Of a DNA stretch of 14,947 bases, positions 6,544-13,600 are shown piece after piece. The DNA is taken from contig CAMFLD010000019.1 in assembly GCA_945957245.1 (NCBI GenBank), forward strand, positions 1 through 14,947, in the 5' to 3' direction. Both the position numbers and the translations under genes were made by a program. The notes beneath the pieces were generated by a model. The model had not been told where the DNA came from, searched no databases, and saw only the letters and a program-made list of their open reading frames with translations. The first letter of the stretch is position 1. Each line of letters starts with the position of its first letter. The stretch comes from an uncultured Flavobacterium sp. GTDB lineage: Bacteria > Bacteroidota > Bacteroidia > Flavobacteriales > Flavobacteriaceae.

Positions 6544-8225
6544 TGAGTGCTGCAAAAAACAACTTCAGGAAAATAATAGTGACTATTGGGATGATAGTCC
6601 TATTGAACATTGCCGGGCATTTTGCATTCAAAAGATTTGACCTTACGGCTGATAAACGTTATACGCTTTCTCAAACATCTTTAAATATTGTAAACCAAAT
6701 TAAGGAACCTCTTTACATTGATGTTTATCTTGAAGGAGATTTCCCGGGAGAGTTCAGAAAGCTACAAACAGAAACAAGACAATTACTGGAAGAGTTTAAA
6801 GCTGAAAATTCAAATATCATTTTCCAGTTTGTAGACCCTTTGGAAAAAGAAGATGACCGAGAAAAAACAATGGAATCCTTCATGTCACAGGGTATGATTC
6901 CGGTGAATGTAACGGTGAATGATAAAGGCCAGCAGACACAGGAAGTCGTTTTCCCTTGGGCATTGGCTACCTGCGGCAACCGTTCGGTAAAAGTACCTTT
7001 ATTGAAAAATATGATGGGAGCCTCCACAGCACAAAAAGTAGTCAGCTCCGTGCAGCATTTAGAATATGCTTTTGCCAACGCCATCAATACGGTTTCTAAA
7101 GCCAAACAGAAAAAAGTAGCGGTGATTCAGGGTAATGGTGAACTTCCGGATGTATACATGGCTGATTTCATTAAAGCGGTAAAGGACAATTATTATATCG
7201 GGCCATTTACTTTAGATTCAGTTGCCAAGAATCCAACCAAAACCCTGAAATATCTTAAAAAATATGACTTAGCTGTTATTGCTAAACCTACTCAGGCCTT
7301 TTCAGATGAGGAAAAGCAGGCTTTGGATCAGTTTATTGTAAATGGAGGAAAAGCTATTTGGCTTGTAGACCAGGTCAATATGGAAATGGACAGCCTGTAC
7401 AACGAAACCGGCACAGGTTTGGCATTCCCACGGGATCTGAACCTGAATGATATGTTCTTCAAATATGGTGTCCGAATGCACCCTGACCTGATTTTCGACC
7501 TGCAAAATACGCCAATTGCTTTGGCAACAGGAGATCAGGGAAGCCAGACGCAATACAGCCAGTATCCTTGGTTTTTTTCTCCATTGGTATACCCAACTTT
7601 AAAAAATCCAATTGTAAGCAATTTGGACGGCATTAAATTCCAGTTTGCCAGCCCGATTGAACCACTTAAAAACGATATTAGCAAAACTGTTTTGCTGCAA
7701 TCTTCAAAGTATTCAAAATTAGTAGGAACTCCTGCTGAAGTGAGTCTGAAAATGGTTTCTGAGCGACCTAAACAGGAAGATTTTGTCGGAAAAGGCAATT
7801 ATCCTGTAGCGGTACTACTCGAAGGACAGTTCCACTCCGTATTTGAAAACAGGGTTTTACCCTTCAAAGATGCTACCTTCAGAAATACCGGAAAAAACAG
7901 TAAAATGATTTTGATTTCTGATGGTGATGTTATTAAAAACCAGTTAGACAAGAACATGCAGCCTATGGAATTAGGCTATGACAAATGGACCAATAATTTG
8001 TATGCCAATAAAGAGTTCATGATGAATTGCGTGAATTATCTGTTAGATGATAACGGACTTATTAACATCAGAAGCAAGGAAGTGGATTTGCCAATGCTGG
8101 ATGTCAATAAAGTCCACACCGATTATACGCAATCTCAGGTTATAACTGTTGCCGCTCCAATTGTAATTCTATTGATTTTTGGAATAGTATTTACCTTTTT
8201 ACGCAAGCGCAGGTACAGCAGATAA
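6543..8225 (+). CDS. gldG: Gliding motility ABC transporter extracytoplasmic component GldG
   Basis: GldG is the large non-ATPase partner of GldF in the Gld ABC transporter. The 560 residues start with a membrane anchor (about 10-29, IIVTIGMIVLLNIAGHFAF) and end with a second one (about 533-553, VITVAAPIVILLIFGIVFTFL) followed by the positive tail RKRRYSR. The large domain between them would face the periplasm. Recognisable segments are FDLTADKRYTLSQTS near the N-terminus, KKVAVIQGNGELPDVY near 200, a DUF4350-like stretch IVNGGKAIWLVDQVNMEMDS, and ILISDGDVIKNQ in the C-terminal third. The start overlaps the gldF stop by one base. No terminator is seen in the 39 bp before the dnaN promoter, so some read-through into dnaN is possible. 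The length and context fit GldG well. Confidence 0.93.
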   Translation: MSAAKNNFRKIIVTIGMIVLLNIAGHFAFKRFDLTADKRYTLSQTSLNIVNQIKEPLYIDVYLEGDFPGEFRKLQTETRQLLEEFKAENSNIIFQFVDPLEKEDDREKTMESFMSQGMIPVNVTVNDKGQQTQEVVFPWALATCGNRSVKVPLLKNMMGASTAQKVVSSVQHLEYAFANAINTVSKAKQKKVAVIQGNGELPDVYMADFIKAVKDNYYIGPFTLDSVAKNPTKTLKYLKKYDLAVIAKPTQAFSDEEKQALDQFIVNGGKAIWLVDQVNMEMDSLYNETGTGLAFPRDLNLNDMFFKYGVRMHPDLIFDLQNTPIALATGDQGSQTQYSQYPWFFSPLVYPTLKNPIVSNLDGIKFQFASPIEPLKNDISKTVLLQSSKYSKLVGTPAEVSLKMVSERPKQEDFVGKGNYPVAVLLEGQFHSVFENRVLPFKDATFRNTGKNSKMILISDGDVIKNQLDKNMQPMELGYDKWTNNLYANKEFMMNCVNYLLDDNGLINIRSKEVDLPMLDVNKVHTDYTQSQVITVAAPIVILLIFGIVFTFLRKRRYSR

Positions 8226-8242
8226 GTGTTAATAAAAAACTT

Positions 8243-8272
8243 TTTGAAATCTGTTAGTTTAAGATATATTTG
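8243..8272 (+). promoter_or_regulatory. dnaN promoter (-33 TTTG and -7 TATATTTG)
   Basis: TTTG at 8243-8246 and TATATTTG at 8265-8272 are separated by 18 bp. This is the best complete match to the Bacteroidota two-part promoter in the window. Transcription would begin near 8279, leaving a leader of roughly 65-70 nt before dnaN. Confidence 0.7.
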
Positions 8273-8293
8273 TAAAAAATAAAACAAAACCGT

Positions 8294-8317
8294 AGAAGTG
8301 ATGGCAGCATTACTTCT
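8294..8317 (+). promoter_or_regulatory. Hairpin in the dnaN mRNA leader
   Basis: Arms 8294-8303 and 8308-8317 form a 10-bp stem with one G-U pair and a GCAG tetraloop, located 29 nt before the dnaN ATG. On the plus strand it is followed by an A-rich run, not a U-tract, so it is not a terminator in that direction. It may affect leader stability or translation. A regulatory role is only inferred. Confidence 0.45.
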
Positions 8318-8346
8318 TCAATAAAAAAACAACTAAATATTCTCGG

Positions 8347-9465
8347 ATGAAATTCATAGTATCGAGTTCCTACTTACTAAAACAACTACAAGTATTGGGT
8401 AGTGTTATCAACAGCAGTAACACATTGCCTATTTTAGATAACTTCCTGTTTGATTTAGACCATAAAAACTTAACTGTTTCGGCTTCCGATTTAGAGACTA
8501 CCATGTCTGCTACACTGGAAATCGATTCTACAAGTAAAGGAAGCGTTGCTGTTCCTGCCAAGCTGTTATTGGACATCCTGAAAACATTTCCTGAGCAGCC
8601 GTTGACTTTTACCGTTGAAGAAAACAGTACAATAGAAATTAGTTCAAATTCCGGTAAATATGCTATTGCATACGCTCCGGGAGAAGAATTCCCAAAATCG
8701 GTTAACTTAGATAATCCATCTTCTACAGTGGTTCCATCTGAGGTATTAGCTACTGCTATAAGCAAAACAATATTTGCTGCCGGAAATGACGATTTACGTC
8801 CGGTAATGAGCGGCGTATTCTTCCAGTTCTCTCCGGAAGGATTGATATTTGTAGCAACTGATGCCCACAAATTGGTAAAATATGCCCGCACTGATGTAAA
8901 GGCTTCTCAGGTGGCTGATTTTATCATGCCTAAAAAACCTTTGAACATTTTAAAAAGCATTTTAGGTACTTCTGATTCAGATGTAACTATTGAATACAAT
9001 GACTCGAATGCTACTTTCTCTTTTGACAGTTATATATTAACCTGCCGTTTAATTGATGGTAAATATCCAAACTATGAAGCGGTTATCCCGAAAGAGAATC
9101 CGAATAAATTAATCATCAACCGTGTATTGCTGTTAAACTCTGTACGACGTGTTGCTATTTTCTCCAATAAAACTACCCACCAGATTCGTCTGAAAATTGC
9201 AGGTGCTGAATTGAATATTTCAGCAGAGGATATTGATTACTCCAACAAAGCAGAAGAGCGTCTTACCTGTGATTATCAGGGTGACGATATGCAGATTGGG
9301 TTCAATTCCCGTTTTCTTTCAGAAATGCTGACCAATCTTACTTCTGACGAAATCCAACTGGAAATGTCGATGCCTAACCGTGCCGGAATCCTTACTCCAA
9401 TTGACGGATTAGACGAAGGCGAAACCGTTACCATGCTTGTAATGCCTGTAATGCTGAACAACTAG
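8347..9465 (+). CDS. dnaN: DNA polymerase III beta subunit (sliding clamp)
   Basis: DnaN dimerises into the ring that holds the replicative polymerase on DNA and recruits repair proteins through its hydrophobic pocket. The 372-residue protein has the expected three topologically similar domains (about 1-125, 126-245, 246-372). Visible family features are MKFIVSSSYLLKQLQVLGSVINSSNTLPILDNFLF at the N-terminus, RPVMSGVFFQFSPEGLIFVATDAHKL in domain 2, CRLIDGKYPNYEAVIP at the domain 2/3 boundary, and a C-terminus VMPVMLNN matching the MPMRL-type end that borders the peptide pocket. It stands alone with its own promoter and terminator, not beside dnaA. Confidence is very high. Confidence 0.97.
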   Translation: MKFIVSSSYLLKQLQVLGSVINSSNTLPILDNFLFDLDHKNLTVSASDLETTMSATLEIDSTSKGSVAVPAKLLLDILKTFPEQPLTFTVEENSTIEISSNSGKYAIAYAPGEEFPKSVNLDNPSSTVVPSEVLATAISKTIFAAGNDDLRPVMSGVFFQFSPEGLIFVATDAHKLVKYARTDVKASQVADFIMPKKPLNILKSILGTSDSDVTIEYNDSNATFSFDSYILTCRLIDGKYPNYEAVIPKENPNKLIINRVLLLNSVRRVAIFSNKTTHQIRLKIAGAELNISAEDIDYSNKAEERLTCDYQGDDMQIGFNSRFLSEMLTNLTSDEIQLEMSMPNRAGILTPIDGLDEGETVTMLVMPVMLNN

Positions 9466-9488
9466 ACAAAACCTAACCATTATACCTG

Positions 9489-9526
9489 AAACCGTAATTT
9501 TGTTAAAAGATTACGGTTTTTTATTT
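9489..9526 (+). terminator. Rho-independent terminator of dnaN
   Basis: A perfect 10-bp stem (AAACCGTAAT at 9489-9498, complement at 9510-9519) with an 11-nt loop is followed by TTTATTT. It starts 24 bp after the dnaN stop codon. Confidence 0.85.
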
Positions 9527-9605
9527 GCCGTTATTCACAGCCACTACAATTAGTAAAAAAATTCGAGCACTTATTGAATGTTGCTATATCGATTTCTTTT
9601 TTTTA

Positions 9606-9613
9606 TATATTTG
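9606..9613 (+). promoter_or_regulatory. -7 promoter box for the LipL32-like gene
   Basis: TATATTTG matches TAnnTTTG exactly, 29 bp before the ATG at 9643. A TTG at 9581-9583 lies 22 bp upstream, slightly long for a -33 element. A pyrimidine-rich run fills the spacer. Confidence 0.6.
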
Positions 9614-9642
9614 GAAACCTAACAAATAAAAACTTATAAAAC

Positions 9643-10332
9643 ATGAAAAAAAATGTACTTGCAGGATTAGTTTGTCTTGCTCTTGGAATGAGCGCTTCTG
9701 CACAGAAACTTGGAAGTTTCGGAGCTGATTTAGCCAAAAAATCAATTATGGGAAAAGAAATCAGAGTTCCTTATACTGATATGACCAGCTACTTTGGATA
9801 TATCAAGCCGGGTTCAAAACCGGACGAAGTAAAAGGGGGTAAAAAAATGTACTATATCTATGTTTGGATTCCTGTTGCTGCTCCTGAAATTGGAGTACGA
9901 ATGATTTCTCCTGTTCCTGAAGGAATGGCGCCTTCTGACAAAGATTACAAATCAGCAGATTATACAGCCAATGCTGCAGATACTAAAAGCTATTTTGATA
10001 CCTGGATTACTTTAGAAAGAGCTGAAGGTATTTTTAAAATTGAAGATGTTGCCGGAAAAGCTAAAACAGCAACCTGGACTAAAATTGACAGCAATGATGA
10101 CTCCAGTGAAATGCCTGCACAGCCATCAGGAAGCAAATACAATTCCCTGATGAGAATTACCAGCGATACATCTAATCCAACAAAATCGCTTGTTATGGGA
10201 TTATACAGAATAGGTTTCACGACCTACAAAACAGGAGAAGTTCAGGGAAGTTTCTTAGCACAATTAGGAGCCCCTATCAAACTTCCGGGTGTTCAGGTTG
10301 CGGTAAATCCAGCAGACATCAAAAAAATGTAA
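9643..10332 (+). CDS. Secreted LipL32-family protein
   Basis: The 229-residue protein aligns along most of its length with LipL32, the major outer-membrane lipoprotein of pathogenic Leptospira. Matching blocks are YFGYIKPGSKPDE (50-62), YYIYVWIPVAAPEIGVRMIS (70-89), YFDTWITLER (117-126), KYNSLMRI (165-172), and GLYRIGFTTYKTGEVQGSF (186-204). The five LipL32 calcium ligands (Asp132, Thr133, Asp164, Asp165, Tyr178) correspond to Asp119, Thr120, Asp152, Asp153 and Tyr166; the last three align without gaps. The N-terminus is a signal peptide (MKKNVLAGLVCLALGMSASA). Its only Cys (11) is inside the hydrophobic core and not in a lipobox, so the mature form is probably soluble or periplasmic and not lipidated. 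The comparison is from remembered sequence. It is a single gene, with its own promoter and a terminator. The function is unknown: in Leptospira the family binds matrix proteins in vitro, but that should not be assumed here. Confidence 0.88.
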   Translation: MKKNVLAGLVCLALGMSASAQKLGSFGADLAKKSIMGKEIRVPYTDMTSYFGYIKPGSKPDEVKGGKKMYYIYVWIPVAAPEIGVRMISPVPEGMAPSDKDYKSADYTANAADTKSYFDTWITLERAEGIFKIEDVAGKAKTATWTKIDSNDDSSEMPAQPSGSKYNSLMRITSDTSNPTKSLVMGLYRIGFTTYKTGEVQGSFLAQLGAPIKLPGVQVAVNPADIKKM

Positions 10333-10350
10333 TTCATTTCAAATAAAATT

Positions 10351-10378
10351 AAAAGCCCCAAAAATTGGGGCTTTTTTT
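10351..10378. terminator. Bidirectional terminator between the convergent LipL32-like and Usp genes
   Basis: An 11-bp perfect stem (AAAAGCCCCAA at 10351-10361, complement at 10365-10375) with a 3-nt loop has T-runs on both strands. It serves the plus-strand LipL32-like gene. On the minus strand it lies immediately past the Usp stop codon, which its T-run overlaps. Confidence 0.9.
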
Positions 10379-11210
10379 ATTCGTGTAAGGCCAATATTGG
10401 TGTTTTCGAATGCTGGGACATCTTTTCAGTAGTGGATGTAGTAAACAATCTGGTAAAGAAGTTTTTCCTGTGGAATACCATGGCCATTAAATCTATTCCC
10501 TGATTGACAATGAACTCCTCAATGGTTGCTTCAATATCTTCACTTGGAATAACAAAAAATTCCAAATCCTTTTCATCTCCAAACACAGATTCCCAGTAGG
10601 TGATGGCTTCTCCTTTCTGAGTAGCATCGGGTGTTTTTACATAAAGGCATTTTACGTTGGCTCCTATTTTTCGTGCAAAGGACAATACTTCATTTAAAGC
10701 GGGAATTTCATCATCTTTATATCGGGTACGAAATCCAATCGTTTCAATTTTACTGAATTTTGTATCATGTGAGACGCTTAATACCGGAACGTTTACATCG
10801 GAAATAACGGAGCCGGTATTGGTTCCGATAAAGGTTTCGAGCCAGCCTGAAGCCCCGTTGGTACCCATTACTACAAAATCAATCCCTTCCTGATGCACTA
10901 CTTTTTTAATACAGTCTATCAAATCACCGTCCATTAGGATGTGGCTCATTTCAATAGTATCAGCTTTGTTTTCCTTAGCCATCTGTTTTAGTTTTTTAAT
11001 TTCATCCTTAAACTGGGTAGCATTAACGGTTTCAAGACTTTCATACATTTCGGCATAATTTACAGGCGCAATCTGACTGTCCACTATCGGAAGTTCAAAA
11101 GTGTGCAGTAAAACTAATTTGGCTTTGTATACTTTTGCCATTTCAAGCGCATATACAAAAGCATTTTCAGAGGTCTCTGAAAAATCTAGTGGAACGAGTA
11201 TCCTTTTCAT
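10377..11210 (-). CDS. Universal stress protein with two tandem UspA domains
   Basis: This is a cytosolic stress-associated nucleotide-binding protein of the UspA superfamily. The 277 residues form two Usp modules (about 1-147 and 153-277). Module 1 begins MKRILVPLDFSETS, with the conserved Asp9 at the end of the first strand. It carries a complete ATP-binding loop: GTNG (116-119), nine residues, then GT (129-130), followed by VPVLSV. Module 2 has the Usp beta-strand ending TPILALH, but at the matching position it reads MVFHRKNFFTRLFTTSTTEKMS, without the G-x2-G loop. Only the first module is therefore expected to bind ATP. The gene converges with the LipL32-like gene and is divergent from mnmE. 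No clear -7 box is seen upstream. Confidence 0.92.
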   Translation of the reverse strand: MKRILVPLDFSETSENAFVYALEMAKVYKAKLVLLHTFELPIVDSQIAPVNYAEMYESLETVNATQFKDEIKKLKQMAKENKADTIEMSHILMDGDLIDCIKKVVHQEGIDFVVMGTNGASGWLETFIGTNTGSVISDVNVPVLSVSHDTKFSKIETIGFRTRYKDDEIPALNEVLSFARKIGANVKCLYVKTPDATQKGEAITYWESVFGDEKDLEFFVIPSEDIEATIEEFIVNQGIDLMAMVFHRKNFFTRLFTTSTTEKMSQHSKTPILALHE

Positions 11211-11349
11211 GGCGTTATGATTTAAATTAATAACTTAAAGTTACGTTCATTTCGTCATAAGAAAACCTTAATTGTGATGTTCTTAACGCTTAGTTCTGTG
11301 TTTGTAAAAGTGCTTTTAAATGATATAAAATCCACAACTCAAGTTTTAT

Positions 11350-11357
11350 TACCTTTG
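11350..11357 (+). promoter_or_regulatory. -7 promoter box for mnmE
   Basis: TACCTTTG matches TAnnTTTG, 19 bp before the mnmE ATG, implying a very short leader. A -33 TTG is not evident. The remaining divergent spacer back to the Usp start (11211-11349) shows no other clear signal. Confidence 0.55.
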
Positions 11358-11376
11358 CCAAAAATTCTACTGCAAG

Positions 11377-12789
11377 ATGATTCCACAAGATACTATAGTT
11401 GCCTTAGCTTCGCCATCGGGTGCGGGCGCTATTGCCGTTATCAGGATTTCAGGTAATGAGGCGCTGCAAATTGCTGAACAGGTATTTCAGTCTGTTTCGG
11501 GGAAATCCATCAGTAAACAAAAAACGCATACGATACATTTGGGACATATTGTAGATAATGGCAAAGTCTATGATCAGGTGTTGGTTTCGATTTTTAAAAA
11601 CCCGCATTCGTATACCGGTGAAAATGTAGTGGAAATTTCCTGTCATGGTTCAGCTTATATACAACAACAAATTATACAGTTATTGCTACGCAAAGGATGC
11701 CGAATGGCGCAGGCGGGCGAATTTACGCTCAGAGCTTTTCTGAATGGAAAACTCGACCTGTCCCAAGCCGAAGCAGTAGCTGATTTGATTGCTTCTGATA
11801 ACGAAGCCAGCCATCAGATTGCGATGCAGCAGATGCGTGGTGGATTCTCCAATGAAATTGCACACCTTAGAACCGAACTCCTCAATTTTGCCTCACTGAT
11901 TGAACTCGAATTGGATTTTGCTGAAGAAGATGTAGAGTTTGCCGACCGCACTCAATTTCATGATTTACTCAACCGGATAGAATTTGTATTAAAACGTTTA
12001 ATCGATTCGTTTGCTGTGGGTAATGTGATTAAAAACGGAATTCCGGTGGCGATTGTGGGCGAGCCGAATGTGGGCAAATCAACGTTGCTGAATGCGCTGT
12101 TGAATGAAGAACGTGCCATCGTATCGGATATTGCCGGAACTACCCGTGATACTATAGAAGATGAACTGGTAATCAACGGCATTGGGTTCCGTTTTATTGA
12201 TACTGCGGGAATCAGGGAAACCAATGATGTTGTGGAAAGCATTGGAATCAAAAAGACTTTTGAAAAAATCGATCAGGCACAGGTAGTGCTTTATTTGGTT
12301 GATGGCAGCCGGTTGTCCGTTGCCGGTGCTATTGATGAACTGATAGTAGCCATCAATAAAACTATAAATCAGTTTCCTTCCAAACCAATTCTGACCATTA
12401 TCAATAAAAAGGATTTAATTGCTTCTGAAACATTATCCGAAATAAATCAAAAGCTGGCAACCAACCACCAACAACCGACCACTATTTATATTTCCGCTAA
12501 AAATAAAGAAGGTATTGAGGACCTGAAAAACCAATTGCTTTCGTTTGTCAATACCGGCGCATTGCGTAACAACGAAACGATTGTAACGAATACACGCCAT
12601 TATGATTCCCTGCTCAAAGCACTGGAAGAAATACAAAAAGTAAAATTCGGGCTCCAGTCCGGTCTCTCTTCAGACCTTATGGCAATTGATATTAAACAGG
12701 CGTTGTATTACTTTGGCGAAATCACCGGCGAAGTTACTAATGATGAACTCTTGGGAAATATTTTTGCGAATTTCTGTATCGGCAAATAG
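11377..12789 (+). CDS. mnmE: tRNA uridine-5-carboxymethylaminomethyl modification GTPase MnmE
   Basis: MnmE works with MnmG to modify U34 of certain tRNAs at the wobble position. The 470-residue protein has the N-terminal tetrahydrofolate-binding domain (about 1-120, DTIVALASPSGAGAIAVIRISG and AGEFTLRAFLNGKLDLSQAEAV) and a helical domain interrupted by the G domain. The G motifs are G1 GEPNVGKST (228-236), G2 GTTRDT (254-259), G3 DTAG (275-278), G4 NKKD (343-346) and G5 SAK (373-375). It ends with the family C-terminus FCIGK, containing the conserved Cys467. The G4-G5 linker (LATNHQQPTT) is encoded by a CAACC-rich stretch that looks low-complexity. The gene is complete. Its last 18 bases may form one end of an integrated element, in which case the stop codon and terminator are supplied by that element. 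Confidence 0.97.
   Translation: MIPQDTIVALASPSGAGAIAVIRISGNEALQIAEQVFQSVSGKSISKQKTHTIHLGHIVDNGKVYDQVLVSIFKNPHSYTGENVVEISCHGSAYIQQQIIQLLLRKGCRMAQAGEFTLRAFLNGKLDLSQAEAVADLIASDNEASHQIAMQQMRGGFSNEIAHLRTELLNFASLIELELDFAEEDVEFADRTQFHDLLNRIEFVLKRLIDSFAVGNVIKNGIPVAIVGEPNVGKSTLLNALLNEERAIVSDIAGTTRDTIEDELVINGIGFRFIDTAGIRETNDVVESIGIKKTFEKIDQAQVVLYLVDGSRLSVAGAIDELIVAINKTINQFPSKPILTIINKKDLIASETLSEINQKLATNHQQPTTIYISAKNKEGIEDLKNQLLSFVNTGALRNNETIVTNTRHYDSLLKALEEIQKVKFGLQSGLSSDLMAIDIKQALYYFGEITGEVTNDELLGNIFANFCIGK
12772..12789 (+). other. Candidate attachment site (attL) at the 3' end of mnmE
   Basis: TTCTGTATCGGCAAATAG encodes FCIGK and the stop codon. The 18-bp site used by Salmonella genomic island 1 and relatives occupies the same codons of trmE/thdF; as I remember it, 14 of 18 bases match. 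A tyrosine recombinase gene lies 811 bp downstream with an excisionase-like gene between, and base composition changes right after the site. The second copy expected at the far end is outside the window, so the site is inferred, not proven. Confidence 0.5.
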
Positions 12790-12831
12790 CACACACAAAA
12801 CATTAAAAATTAAAACAAACAAAAATACACT

Positions 12832-12858
12832 AATCCCTTTTAAATAAAGGATTTTTTT
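12832..12858 (+). terminator. Probable terminator downstream of mnmE
   Basis: The arms AATCC(C)TTT and AAAGGATT pair with one bulged C around a 5-nt loop, and seven Ts follow (12852-12858). The stem is weaker and more AT-rich than the others in this window. It lies 42 bp past the mnmE stop codon. Confidence 0.6.
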
Positions 12859-12900
12859 ATTTTATTTAAAATATTAACTTCGTGTTGTTTTGTTATTTTT

Positions 12901-12953
12901 TACTATTTTTTGTACCATTTTTGTACCTTATAAACATATTTTTACTATTTTTG
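12901..12953 (+). repeat. Direct repeats in the spacer between mnmE and the HTH gene
   Basis: TTTTTGTACC occurs twice in tandem (12907-12916 and 12918-12927, 11-bp period), and TACTATTTTT occurs at 12901-12910 and 12943-12952 (42-bp period). They flank the probable HTH-gene promoter. They could be recombinase arm-type or regulator sites. Confidence 0.5.
12946..12953 (+). promoter_or_regulatory. -7 promoter box for the HTH/integrase genes
   Basis: TATTTTTG matches TAnnTTTG and is preceded by TTTG at 12920-12923 with a 22-bp spacer, a little longer than usual. Transcription would start near 12960, giving a leader of about 74 nt that contains the whole CTTA array. Confidence 0.45.
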
Positions 12954-12970
12954 AAATGAAATGGCGAAAT

Positions 12971-13021
12971 TATGTCCCTTATTTACCCTTAATTCTGCTT
13001 ATTTAACCTTATATCCTCTTA
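12971..13021 (+). repeat. Array of five CTTA boxes at exact 10-bp spacing
   Basis: CTTA begins at 12978, 12988, 12998, 13008 and 13018. The surrounding 10-mers share a loose consensus A-T-T-T-A-N-C-C-T-T, and two of them extend to a 14-bp repeat with one mismatch (12978-12991 and 12998-13011). One box per helical turn places them on the same DNA face, as in arrays of protein-binding sites. They lie just upstream of the HTH gene. Confidence 0.65.
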
Positions 13022-13033
13022 ATATCACTAAAT

Positions 13034-13594
13034 ATGAGCTCAAATATTATAGTAAAAAGAATATGTGATTATTGTAAAAACACCTTTGATGCTAAAACAA
13101 CAAAGACTAAATATTGTTCACATATCTGCAACAGCAGAGGTTATAAGTTAAATCAAAAGTTGAAAAAAATTGAAACGAGCAATACCGAAACAAAATCAAA
13201 AGTTTCTAAATATGCTGTGGATGTAAATTCAAAAGACTTTTTAACTGTTAAAGAAGCATCTACTCTACTGAATATGTCTTCCAAAACCATTTATAGATTA
13301 ATTGAACAAAAGGACTTAAACGCATACAATTTTTCGGTTAGAAAAATACTTATCAGAAGAAAAGATATTGATGATTATTTTGAAAGGAATTTGATAAGTG
13401 ATGATTATGTAATCCCTGAAAGAAAAAGCGAAATAAATTTGAAAAATTCCTATACCATTAATGAAGCCATCGAAAAATTTAATATTTCAAACGGTGCATT
13501 ATATAATATTATCAAAAGGCACAACATCCCAAAAGAGAAACACGGAAAATATACATTAGTAAAAAAGGAAGATTTAAACAGAATTTTTCAATAA
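13034..13594 (+). CDS. Zinc-knuckle and double helix-turn-helix protein, excisionase-like
   Basis: This is a likely DNA-binding regulator or recombination directionality factor of the mobile element. The 186-residue protein begins with a four-Cys knuckle (Cys11, Cys14, Cys28, Cys32). A Lys/Thr/Ser-rich linker follows, then two MerR/Xis-like winged HTH modules: 69-118 (FLTVKEASTLLNMSSKTIYRLI ending RRKDIDDYF) and 139-185 (SYTINEAIEKFNISNGALYNII ending KKEDLNRIF). Most excisionases have one such module, so the duplication plus knuckle is distinctive. The integrase starts 6 nt after its stop codon, so the two are co-transcribed. The composition is more AT-rich than the chromosomal neighbours. 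The HTH assignment is firm; the role as excisionase or repressor is inferred from its place next to the integrase. Confidence 0.82.
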   Translation: MSSNIIVKRICDYCKNTFDAKTTKTKYCSHICNSRGYKLNQKLKKIETSNTETKSKVSKYAVDVNSKDFLTVKEASTLLNMSSKTIYRLIEQKDLNAYNFSVRKILIRRKDIDDYFERNLISDDYVIPERKSEINLKNSYTINEAIEKFNISNGALYNIIKRHNIPKEKHGKYTLVKKEDLNRIFQ

Positions 13595-13600
13595 CCAAAT

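Noticed and set aside
8294..8317. dnaN leader hairpin as a gldG terminator
   Set aside because: It lies downstream of the dnaN promoter and is followed by A-rich, not T-rich, sequence on the transcribed strand; a T-rich tract occurs only on the minus strand, where no gene ends.
8370..8891. 173-codon open frame antisense to dnaN
   Set aside because: dnaN is unmistakable on the plus strand across the same bases; the antisense product is low-complexity and unlike any family I know.
12455..12485. CAACC-rich stretch in mnmE as a possible inserted repeat
   Set aside because: It falls in the variable G4-G5 linker, keeps the frame, and protein length is normal; no flanking duplication is visible.
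12961..13068. Possible 35-residue leader peptide (starting MAKLCPLF) overlapping the start of the HTH gene out of frame
   Set aside because: It has no ribosome-binding support, and its sequence is set by the 10-bp CTTA repeat, whose period is not a multiple of three. It is better explained as a non-coding repeat region.
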